Positions 25,114 through 32,287 of a stretch of DNA of 64,000 bases are shown here, piece after piece; position 1 is the first letter of the stretch; each line of letters begins with the position of its first letter. The DNA lies in NCBI RefSeq assembly GCF_027920545.1, contig NZ_CP115859.1:992001-1056000 (forward strand), read 5' to 3'. The notes beneath the pieces are model-generated. The model searched no databases. It was not told where the DNA came from and saw only the letters and a program-made list of their open reading frames with translations. The DNA is from Chryseobacterium camelliae (GTDB lineage Bacteria; Bacteroidota; Bacteroidia; Flavobacteriales; Weeksellaceae). The position numbers were made by a program, and so were the translations under genes.

Positions 25114-26343
25114 TTGAAATTTCCTTTATATTTCTCTAGAAAAATAGCGTTTTCCAAAGATAACAAAAATAATCTCTCAAGGGTTATCATCTTCATCGGC
25201 AGACTTTCTGTAGCTTTAGGAATTATTGTTTCTCTCATTACAGTTTCTACGGGCTTTGGTTCAAAGAAAGCGATTAAGGAAAGGTTGGCAGATTTCAGCG
25301 GACATATTACCATAAAATCAACAAAATCCAATTCATCTTATAATACTTCGGTTCTCGATAACCAAGGATTAGAGATTCAGAAAATAAAAGATCTTCCTGA
25401 TGTAGCCAGTATACAAAAGTATGCAACGGTAACAGGTATTATGCGTAATGAGCATAATTTTGCAGGAATTATTTTTAAAGGGGTTGGAAAAGATTTTGAC
25501 AGCTTACGTTTTAAAAAGTTCTTAATTGAAGGACGAACTCCTGTGGTAACAGAAGTTGGTTATAATCACGGAGTTACGATTTCACAAAAAATTGCCAACG
25601 ATCTTCATTTAAAACTGAAAGACAGCATCGTAACGGTATTTTCTAAAGTTGACCAACAGCCCATTTACAGAAAATTTGAAGTGGTAGGAATTTATAAAAC
25701 CGACATTAAAATGATTGATGAACAATTTGTCATTGGTGGCATCAATCATGTAAGAAAAATTCAGGATATGAAACCTGATGAAGTAGGCGGTATAGATGTT
25801 TTCCTGAAAAATGTAAATGATATCGACAAAGATTATCCTGAAATTGAACAGCTAATCGGCTATAAAAATTACGCCGAAAAAGCGACTGAAAAATTTCCTC
25901 AGATCACCGACTGGATCAGTATTTACGATACCAATATTGCTCTTATCATCATTATCATGCTGATTGTGGTCATTATCAATATTATCATGGTTCTTTTAAT
26001 TCTTATTATTGAAAGAACAAACTCCATCGGTTTGCTAAAAACCTTGGGGGCAAGCAATTCCCAGATCAGAGCGACTTTCATCAACTATACGCTAATTATT
26101 ATGATTCCCGGTCTTTTGTATGGAAACGCAATCGGCCTTGGATTGATTTTAATTCAGAAGTTCTTCGGGGTAATCAAGCTTAATCCTGAAAACTATTATG
26201 TCAGCACGGTTCCTGTAGATCTGAACCCGATCGCCATTATTTCAATTTCTCTGGGAATCCTGATTATTTCAGGACTGGCTTTAATTATTCCCAGTTATCT
26301 GATCAGTAAAATTTCGCCTGTAAAAGTGATTAAATACAACTAA
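25114..26343 (+). CDS. FtsX/LolE-type ABC transporter permease
   Basis: About 409 residues when started at the TTG of 25114, giving a protein beginning (M)KFPLYFSRKIAFSKDNKNN. The first helix at about 20-45 is followed by a large periplasmic MacB-like domain. Three C-terminal helices come next, separated by the ERTNSIGLLKTLGASNSQIR coupling loop, the hallmark of lipoprotein-releasing (LolC/E) and MacB/FtsX permeases. A partner ATPase is not in the neighbourhood. A start further upstream would run through namZ and is unlikely; a -7 element 18 bases upstream supports 25114. The ATG-less start lowers confidence in the exact 5' end. Confidence 0.82.
   Translation: MKFPLYFSRKIAFSKDNKNNLSRVIIFIGRLSVALGIIVSLITVSTGFGSKKAIKERLADFSGHITIKSTKSNSSYNTSVLDNQGLEIQKIKDLPDVASIQKYATVTGIMRNEHNFAGIIFKGVGKDFDSLRFKKFLIEGRTPVVTEVGYNHGVTISQKIANDLHLKLKDSIVTVFSKVDQQPIYRKFEVVGIYKTDIKMIDEQFVIGGINHVRKIQDMKPDEVGGIDVFLKNVNDIDKDYPEIEQLIGYKNYAEKATEKFPQITDWISIYDTNIALIIIIMLIVVIINIIMVLLILIIERTNSIGLLKTLGASNSQIRATFINYTLIIMIPGLLYGNAIGLGLILIQKFFGVIKLNPENYYVSTVPVDLNPIAIISISLGILIISGLALIIPSYLISKISPVKVIKYN
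25155..25162 (-). promoter_or_regulatory. -7 element for namZ, inside the permease coding region
   Basis: TATCTTTG on the minus strand, about 46 bases upstream of the namZ ATG and within the permease gene. Confidence 0.5.
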
Positions 26344-26384
26344 TCAATTGTTCCTACGGAACCTTTCTTTACAATTTAAAATCT

Positions 26385-26392
26385 TATCTTTG
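26385..26392 (+). promoter_or_regulatory. -7 promoter element for the CysK/CBS-type gene
   Basis: TATCTTTG, 19 bases before the ATG at 26412. It is a perfect TAnnTTTG followed by the common C. Confidence 0.6.
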
Positions 26393-26411
26393 CAGGGCTT
26401 ATAAAACAGTT

Positions 26412-27395
26412 ATGAAATACGCAAAAAATATTCTTGAAACTATCGGAAATACACCATTGGTAAAGCTTAATAAAGTTTTAGGGGAAGACTTTCCTGCATT
26501 AGTTTTAGCAAAAGTAGAAACCTTCAATCCCGGCAACTCTGTAAAAGACAGAATGGCGCTGAAAATGATTGAAGATGCAGAAAAAGACGGAAGATTGAAG
26601 CCCGGAGGAACGATTATCGAGGGAACTTCCGGAAATACAGGGATGGGATTAGCTCTTGCAGCGATCATCAAAGGGTACAAATGTATTTTTGTAACCAATT
26701 CAAAACAGTCAAAAGAAAAATGTGATATTCTACGTGCAGTAGGTGCTGAAGTAATTGTTTGTCCTACAGACGTGAAGCCTACTGATCCGCGTTCTTACTA
26801 TTCTGTTTCAAAAAGATTAGCCAAAGAAACGGAAAATGGATGGTATGTCAATCAATATGATAATTTATCGAACAGAGCAGCTCATTATGAGTCTACTGCT
26901 CCTGAAATCTGGGAACAAACGGAAGGAAAACTTACTCATTTCGTAGTGGGAGCCGGAACAGGAGGTACCATTACGGGTTGTGGAAAATTCTTCAAAGAAA
27001 AAAATGCTGATATCAAAGTAATTGGTGTTGATACCTACGGTTCGATCCTGAAGGAAATTCATGAAACAGGAGAAATCAACTTAGGAAATGCTTACACTTA
27101 TATCACAGAAGGTATCGGTGAAGATATTCTTCCGGAAAACTATGATATGTCCGTAATCGATCATTTTGAGAAAGTGACCGATAAAGACGGTGCTGTTTAT
27201 GCAAGAAAGCTGGCTAAAGAGGAAGGAATTTTCTGCGGGTATTCTGCAGGAAGTGCCATTGCTTCTTTGGTTCAGATGAAAGATCAGTTCACAAAAGATG
27301 ATGTGATTGTTGTTCTTCTTCATGATCATGGTTCAAGATACGTCGGAAAAATCTACAACGACGAGTGGATGAAAGAAATGGGTTGGTTGGATTAA
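26412..27395 (+). CDS. PLP-dependent cysteine synthase / cystathionine beta-synthase family enzyme
   Basis: A 327-residue fold-type II PLP enzyme. The PLP lysine is in NPGNSVKDRMA (about 41-51), substrate binding in EGTSGNTGMGLA, phosphate binding in GAGTGGTITG, and the SAGSA segment lies near the end. GVDTYGSILKEI and the DPRSYYSVSKRLAKE region look more like the catalytic core of cystathionine beta-synthase than like CysK, but the regulatory CBS domains are absent. It makes cysteine or cystathionine from serine or O-acetylserine; which one is open. It is monocistronic between its own promoter and a terminator. Confidence 0.88.
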   Translation: MKYAKNILETIGNTPLVKLNKVLGEDFPALVLAKVETFNPGNSVKDRMALKMIEDAEKDGRLKPGGTIIEGTSGNTGMGLALAAIIKGYKCIFVTNSKQSKEKCDILRAVGAEVIVCPTDVKPTDPRSYYSVSKRLAKETENGWYVNQYDNLSNRAAHYESTAPEIWEQTEGKLTHFVVGAGTGGTITGCGKFFKEKNADIKVIGVDTYGSILKEIHETGEINLGNAYTYITEGIGEDILPENYDMSVIDHFEKVTDKDGAVYARKLAKEEGIFCGYSAGSAIASLVQMKDQFTKDDVIVVLLHDHGSRYVGKIYNDEWMKEMGWLD

Positions 27396-27410
27396 TCAAC
27401 TTTTCATTAT

Positions 27411-27450
27411 AAAATAAAACTCAGAGTATTTTGCTCTGAGTTTTTTATTT
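27411..27450. terminator. Bidirectional terminator
   Basis: A 10-bp stem AAACTCAGAG/CTCTGAGTTT at 27417-27443 with A- and T-rich flanks, between convergent genes. Confidence 0.83.
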
Positions 27451-27977
27451 TATTCTGTAATATTTTTCTTTAAAACCTGTTTCAGTAAGCTATAATCTTT
27501 CTCACTCATAGACTTCCTCGGAAACATATAATTGTATTTTCCTTCAAGAGTAATACATTCATTGTTACTGTCGAAATATTCAAAATCTTTCCATTCACTG
27601 GTTTCTTTTTCATTATCAATACTTACAATGAAGAAACTCTGGTCGAATGTAATTTCGTAAATATTGCAGTTTTCAAGCTTGGTTAAATAGCTATTCACTT
27701 GTTTTTTCCACCTTGAAACTTTATTAATACTTACCGAAAGAAAAACGGCACAAAGCAAAAACAGAAAGCTCGCAAAATATAAGATCCCAAATTTCTCTTT
27801 GGTAAAATCATCTTTAAAGAAAAGCATGATTAACAAAATCAGTCCTACAACTGCCGTAGTAATTGTTTTCCCTCTTGTAGTGGACGAAAAAAACAAACTT
27901 CCCTGATCTCCGCTAAAATATATTTCTTCGAAATCCTGCCTTTTAGGTTTTAAAACAATAACCTTTTCTTCACTCAT
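27450..27977 (-). CDS. Two-helix membrane protein, YcxB-like
   Basis: A 175-residue protein with two adjacent membrane helices (about 40-55 and 62-83). A soluble C-terminal part contains EWKDFEYFDSNNECITLEGKYNYMFPRKSMSEKDYSLL, the arrangement of YcxB-like proteins (PF14317), where a beta-strand hairpin follows two helices. Its function is unknown. It is separated from the preceding chaperone genes by a repeat-rich gap and probably forms its own transcript. Confidence 0.7.
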   Translation of the reverse strand: MSEEKVIVLKPKRQDFEEIYFSGDQGSLFFSSTTRGKTITTAVVGLILLIMLFFKDDFTKEKFGILYFASFLFLLCAVFLSVSINKVSRWKKQVNSYLTKLENCNIYEITFDQSFFIVSIDNEKETSEWKDFEYFDSNNECITLEGKYNYMFPRKSMSEKDYSLLKQVLKKNITE

Positions 27978-28081
27978 ATGTATTAATTTATTCTCACAAT
28001 CTGCAAAGCTAAAAGAAATAGTCTGAATTTCGAATAAAACCTCTTAAAAACGCTCTATTTTCAAATCATCCCCAACCTCCC

Positions 28082-28126
28082 ACTTCTAACTTCTAACCTC
28101 TAACTTCTAGCTTCTTACTTCTCACT
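28082..28126. repeat. Heptanucleotide tandem repeat (ACTTCTA)n
   Basis: About six 7-base units (ACTTCTA, ACTTCTA, ACCTCTA, ACTTCTA, GCTTCTT, ACTTCTC). The last bases run into the cbpM stop codon at 28125-28127. Confidence 0.8.
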
Positions 28127-28427
28127 AAATATCTTCATACCCGCCACTCATCGCCGAAAGCTTATTCATCAGTTCACGGTTTTTCTGTCTTAAATGTTCC
28201 ATTTTTTTCAGCATATCATGAATAACTTCCAATCCGGGAAGATTAATTTCCAGGTCGTAATGCCAGTTGGCAAACTTCTCAAAAACCGGGAGATCTTCAT
28301 ACTTCAAATAAAGGATTTCATTTTCGGTCTGAATATTCAACAGTCCGGAATCCACCAGTTCATCAAAAAAAGTGATTTCGATATTGTATATTTTTACGAG
28401 TTCTTCTCGCGATATTCTTTCACTCAT
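28125..28427 (-). CDS. cbpM: Chaperone modulator CbpM family
   Basis: A 100-residue protein. Its N-terminal MerR-like fold contains ISREELVKIYNIEITFFDELVDSGLL, and a LPGLEVIHDMLKKMEHLRQKNRELMNKL coiled-coil follows, the CbpM layout (PF13591). CbpM binds and restrains the J-protein CbpA. It starts 3 bases after the cbpA stop, so the pair is co-transcribed and probably co-regulated, as in other bacteria. The stop codon is inside a tandem DNA repeat. Confidence 0.85.
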   Translation of the reverse strand: MSERISREELVKIYNIEITFFDELVDSGLLNIQTENEILYLKYEDLPVFEKFANWHYDLEINLPGLEVIHDMLKKMEHLRQKNRELMNKLSAMSGGYEDI

Positions 28428-28430
28428 GGC

Positions 28431-29351
28431 TTATGAATTTTTAAGTTGTTCAAAAAGTTCTTTCTGCTTTTCAGTAAGATTCGTGGGTAACTTCACTTCG
28501 TACGTCACAAATAAATCTCCGAATTCACCGTCTTTTTTGTACACCGGAAAGCCTTTTCCTTTCAATCTTACCGTTGTTCCGTTCTGTGTTTCGGGTTTTA
28601 CTTTCAGATTAACGCTTCCGGTCAACGTATTCACTTTCACATCTCCCCCTAAAACGGCCGTATATAAATCAATGGTGACTTTTGTTTTTAAATCATTCCC
28701 GATTCTTTCAAAATTCGGGTCGACCGCAATATTGAACGTGATGTATAAATCTCCGCTCGGACCGCCATTGAACCCCGGGTTTCCGTGACCTTTCAGCTTG
28801 ATTTGCTGTCCGTCATAAACTCCCGCAGGAATCGTGATTCTTACTTTCTTCCCGCTAATTTCAAAAGTCTGAGGATGTGTAGTGGCAGCATCTTTTAAGC
28901 TTAAATTCAATTCTGCATGTACATCCTGCCCTTTAAATTTTCCTGAAGCGCTTCCTCTCGAACTTCTTCCGAAACCACCTCCTGCTCCCCCGAACATATT
29001 CTGGAAAAAATCTGAGAAATCCTCTCCTTCTCCGAAATCAGCCCCGGAAAATCCGCCACCAAAATTTCCTGATTGGCTTTGGTATTGCCTTTGTTGCTGT
29101 TGCTGAGCTTTTTCATATTCTTCGCCATGCTTCCAATGTTCTCCGTATTTGTCATACTTTGCACGGTTTTCCGCATTGCTCAGAACTTCATTGGCTTCGT
29201 TGAGTTCTTTGAATTTTCTTTCCGCTTCCTTATCATTAGGATTAAGATCAGGATGCAGTTTTCTTGCTAATTTCCGATATGCTTTTTTGATATCTTCTTG
29301 GGTTGCGCTTTTGTCTACGCCTAAAATTTTATAGTAATCTATATAAGCCAT
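28431..29351 (-). CDS. cbpA: DnaJ-like co-chaperone CbpA
   Basis: A 306-residue type II J-protein. The J-domain with HPD lies at residues 33-35 and is followed by a Gln-rich and Gly/Phe-rich linker (about 75-130). Two beta-sandwich substrate-binding domains follow, with no zinc-finger CxxCxG repeats, which separates it from DnaJ. The end is [18 protein letters not shown]. It stimulates DnaK ATPase and delivers clients; the DNA-binding role known from E. coli is not assumed here. It is the first gene of the cbpA-cbpM pair and is divergent from a symporter. Confidence 0.9.
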   Translation of the reverse strand: MAYIDYYKILGVDKSATQEDIKKAYRKLARKLHPDLNPNDKEAERKFKELNEANEVLSNAENRAKYDKYGEHWKHGEEYEKAQQQQQRQYQSQSGNFGGGFSGADFGEGEDFSDFFQNMFGGAGGGFGRSSRGSASGKFKGQDVHAELNLSLKDAATTHPQTFEISGKKVRITIPAGVYDGQQIKLKGHGNPGFNGGPSGDLYITFNIAVDPNFERIGNDLKTKVTIDLYTAVLGGDVKVNTLTGSVNLKVKPETQNGTTVRLKGKGFPVYKKDGEFGDLFVTYEVKLPTNLTEKQKELFEQLKNS

Positions 29352-29422
29352 AGAAACGATATTTACTCAAATTTAAGGATTTTATGACTGAATTTTATAC
29401 AACGGAATGTTAAAAATTAAGC

Positions 29423-29430
29423 TATCTTTG
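29423..29430 (+). promoter_or_regulatory. -7 element for the symporter; decides the start
   Basis: TATCTTTG lies 16 bases before the ATG at 29446. An in-frame ATG at 29407 would be upstream of the transcript, so 29446 is preferred. Confidence 0.6.
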
Positions 29431-29445
29431 ATTAAAAAGCACGAC

Positions 29446-30645
29446 ATGACAGAAGTGTTGAAAAACTACTCCGGTATTTTACTTTTACTCTTGGGAATCA
29501 CTATTGGCAGCATCATTGGAATTGCTGCTCCCGATCTTGTAAATTACCTAAAACCTATAGGGGATATCTTCCTTAATCTTCTTTTTGTAAGTGTTGTTCC
29601 GTTGGTATTCTTTGCGGTTTCCAATTCCATTGCCTCATTAGAACAGCAGTCTAAGTTTGGAAAAATCATGCTTACCATGGCTTTAACGTTTCTGTTTTTC
29701 ATTTTAACAGCAGCTGTTTTCACCATTTGTGCCGTGTATCTGTTCCCTGTTTCAGGAGTTTCAGGAAGTAACGAAATCGTGGAAGAAGCCACTAATAATG
29801 ACAGTTGGGGTAACAGAATCGTAGGATTTTTTACCGTTGGCGAATTTACCCAGCTTTTTTCAAGACAAAACATGTTGGCTCTTTTAATTTTTGCTTTTAT
29901 GACTGGATTTTCAGCAAGAAAAGCAGGAGAAAAAGGTCAGCCTTTCAGAATATTTATCGCTTCGGGATATGAAGTCATGAAAGAATTGCTTTTATTAATC
30001 ATGAAAGTGGCACCGATAGGTTTAGGAGCTTATTTTGCTTATCAGGTTGCCACATTGGGGCCTCAGCTTTTCGGATTTTATGCTAAACCTTTAGGGCTGT
30101 ATTATATTGCAGGAATCGTTTATTTCTTAGTATTCTATTCACTGTATGCATTTATGGCCAAAGGTAAAAACGGAATAAAAAGCTTTTGGACCCATGCTCC
30201 TTTTCCCACGTTAACCGCTTTAAGTACGTGCAGCAGCTTTGCAACAATGCCGGCAAATTTACTGGCGGCAGCAAAAATTGGGATACCCAGCCAGATTTCA
30301 AATATTGTGATTCCGATCGGAACAACCTTGCACAAAAACGGTTCTTCGATGTCTTCCATTATTAAAATTTATGTAGCTTTTTTAATTATCGGAAGAGATT
30401 TTTTTGATCCGATGAACTTATTGCTAGCGTTAGGAATTACTGTTTTTGTAAGTATCGTTGCCGGTGGAATTCCAAACGGAGGGTATATTGGTGAAATGCT
30501 GATGATTTCCGTGTATAAATTACCACAGGAAGCCATTCCGGCTGTGATGATTATCGGAACTTTGGTTGATCCTTTGGCAACTGTTTTAAATGCAGTCGGT
30601 CAATTGGTGGCTTCGATGTTTGTGAGTCGGTTTGTGAAGGTTTAA
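29446..30645 (+). CDS. Dicarboxylate/amino acid:cation symporter (DAACS family)
   Basis: A 399-residue transporter of the GltP/DctA/Glt-Ph fold. Eight helices and two re-entrant hairpins are suggested by the sequence, with the HP1 serine-rich tip TALSTCSSFATMP and the TM7 and HP2 equivalents IPIGTTLHKNGSSMSS and GGIPNGGYIGEM. The canonical NMDGT of TM7 is replaced by LHKNGSS, so ion or substrate preference may differ from Glu or Asp carriers. It probably imports a dicarboxylate or acidic amino acid with Na+ or H+. The promoter places the start at the second Met. Confidence 0.85.
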   Translation: MTEVLKNYSGILLLLLGITIGSIIGIAAPDLVNYLKPIGDIFLNLLFVSVVPLVFFAVSNSIASLEQQSKFGKIMLTMALTFLFFILTAAVFTICAVYLFPVSGVSGSNEIVEEATNNDSWGNRIVGFFTVGEFTQLFSRQNMLALLIFAFMTGFSARKAGEKGQPFRIFIASGYEVMKELLLLIMKVAPIGLGAYFAYQVATLGPQLFGFYAKPLGLYYIAGIVYFLVFYSLYAFMAKGKNGIKSFWTHAPFPTLTALSTCSSFATMPANLLAAAKIGIPSQISNIVIPIGTTLHKNGSSMSSIIKIYVAFLIIGRDFFDPMNLLLALGITVFVSIVAGGIPNGGYIGEMLMISVYKLPQEAIPAVMIIGTLVDPLATVLNAVGQLVASMFVSRFVKV

Positions 30646-30673
30646 ATTTTAAACTATACTTGGATGTTCCCAT

Positions 30674-30712
30674 AAAAAATGCCCCTAAAAAGTGTCTAAC
30701 TTTTTGGGGGCA
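30674..30712 (-). terminator. Terminator for the HMG-CoA synthase gene
   Basis: A 14-bp stem, TGCCCCTAAAAAGT at 30680-30693 and ACTTTTTGGGGGCA at 30699-30712, with one G-T pair. It is followed on the minus strand by T-rich sequence. Confidence 0.82.
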
Positions 30713-30738
30713 GTCTACTGATGACATGCTTTCTTTAT

Positions 30739-32067
30739 TTATCCTTGATATTCATAATACCTCGCACCTTTCAAAACAGGATTTTCCAGTTCCACCGATT
30801 TCAATCCAAAACCTTTGTAATTTGTGTTAACAGAATGTTTCAATTGTTTTCTGTGAAGCTTTTCATACGTTTCAAAATCGATCGCTTTTCTGCTTTTTAA
30901 TCCTTCAAACAAATTCCATTTTGCCACCACATTCTTCCAGTTTTCTGAAACTTTTCCGGCAAAAACTTTAGATTTCGAACCGCTTCCATACCCTAAAAAT
31001 CCTATTTGTTGTCCAGTCAATTCTTCATTGTCGTTAAAAGAAGTCTGTAACGCAGAAAGCAGCGCCATAAAAATTGAAGCGGTGTACATATTTCCAATTT
31101 CCGAAGATGCTCTTTGCGATTTTTCAATTTTATCGTTGATAAACTGAATATATCCTTCAGATTTGGCAACCGCTTTTTGTTCTTCAGGAGTTTCGTAAGA
31201 TAAGCCGTTTTCTAAGCTGTAAATTTCCGTGAACACTCTTTTCCCGTGGAAAGCATAAGGAAGATGAAAAATAAGGTATTTCCAGGCTTCATACGGTTTA
31301 TTTTCTCCGGTAATCTCTTTATAATGATCATACGCTTCTCTGATTCTGTCCTGATAACATTGATTGGAGTATTGACCGTCAAAAACAGGTTCATCTGTGA
31401 AAATTTCAATATTCTCAGGGAAGTTTTCAGGGGCATTCGTTAAATCTTCTTTTTTGAAATGTCTTCTGGGTTTGAAAAAATCAAAAACACTTTCTGCAGC
31501 CACTCCCCAATTGTTTTCAATTTCAATTAAATCAGGTTTTGAAGAGACCAAAACAGCAACAGCACCTCCTCCTTGTGTATATTCTCCGGAAGAAGCCAGT
31601 TCATATTTGGCATAATCACTTGCAATAACCACTGCTTTTTTCTCAGGATTTACCCTTACAAAATCTACAGCATTGTGCAACGCATCTACCGCTCCGATGC
31701 AGGCAAAAGTCATATCCACCACATCGCAATTTTTGAAAACTCTTGCTCCAAATTCTGCTTCAAGCATTTTTTCTACCATTTGCATAGCGTAAGAAGCTGT
31801 TGGTTTTGCTGCATCCAGGGCACTTTCTGTTCCTAAATAAATCCTTGATATTTCTTTCGGATGGATATTATAATCCTTGATCAGTCTCAATAAGGCCTCC
31901 GCTGCGAAAGTTGCCGCATCTTCATGTACATCAGGAAGCCCCATTTTATGTAATCCCAACCCTTTTTCCAGTTTTGCCGGTTCAATTCCTCTTTTTTCCG
32001 CTAAATCTCTAATTTCCAAATACAAAGAAGGCACATAATAGCTTGCTGCCTCAATTCCAACTGCCAT
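30739..32067 (-). CDS. Hydroxymethylglutaryl-CoA synthase family protein
   Basis: A 442-residue thiolase-fold enzyme. The three catalytic residues of HMG-CoA synthase are visible: E81 in GTESALD, C123 in TFACIGAVDAL, and the His of FHLPYAFHGKR in the middle of the protein. GLGLHKMGLPD near residue 36 and the GYGSGSKSKVF segment near the end also match. It condenses acetyl-CoA with acetoacetyl-CoA in the mevalonate pathway, which flavobacteria use for isoprenoids instead of the DXP pathway. No other mevalonate genes are in the window. A terminator lies after the gene. Confidence 0.9.
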   Translation of the reverse strand: MAVGIEAASYYVPSLYLEIRDLAEKRGIEPAKLEKGLGLHKMGLPDVHEDAATFAAEALLRLIKDYNIHPKEISRIYLGTESALDAAKPTASYAMQMVEKMLEAEFGARVFKNCDVVDMTFACIGAVDALHNAVDFVRVNPEKKAVVIASDYAKYELASSGEYTQGGGAVAVLVSSKPDLIEIENNWGVAAESVFDFFKPRRHFKKEDLTNAPENFPENIEIFTDEPVFDGQYSNQCYQDRIREAYDHYKEITGENKPYEAWKYLIFHLPYAFHGKRVFTEIYSLENGLSYETPEEQKAVAKSEGYIQFINDKIEKSQRASSEIGNMYTASIFMALLSALQTSFNDNEELTGQQIGFLGYGSGSKSKVFAGKVSENWKNVVAKWNLFEGLKSRKAIDFETYEKLHRKQLKHSVNTNYKGFGLKSVELENPVLKGARYYEYQG

Positions 32068-32223
32068 ATAACTTATTTTTAATACGAATTTAAAAAATGT
32101 AAACGTTTAATTAAATATGGTTTTTACAAAATCTTTAAAAATATTGAGTAAAAACATTTTATTGTCTCAGCATCAAGAATAGTGCAAATTTGTTTCTATT
32201 ACACAATTAAATAAGTTTTGTTC

Positions 32224-32257
32224 CAATAAAATAACCGTTGCAAAAACAACGGTTATT
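32224..32257 (-). terminator. Terminator for the M1 aminopeptidase gene
   Basis: An 11-bp stem AATAACCGTTG/CAACGGTTATT at 32230-32257, followed on the minus strand by T-rich sequence. Confidence 0.78.
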
Positions 32258-32287
32258 ATACTTTTAATAAACTATTTTAATTTAAAA

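Noticed and set aside
23913..25331. Extension of namZ upstream to 25331
   Set aside because: The added 74 residues are antisense to the permease gene, and a proper signal peptide begins at 25109.
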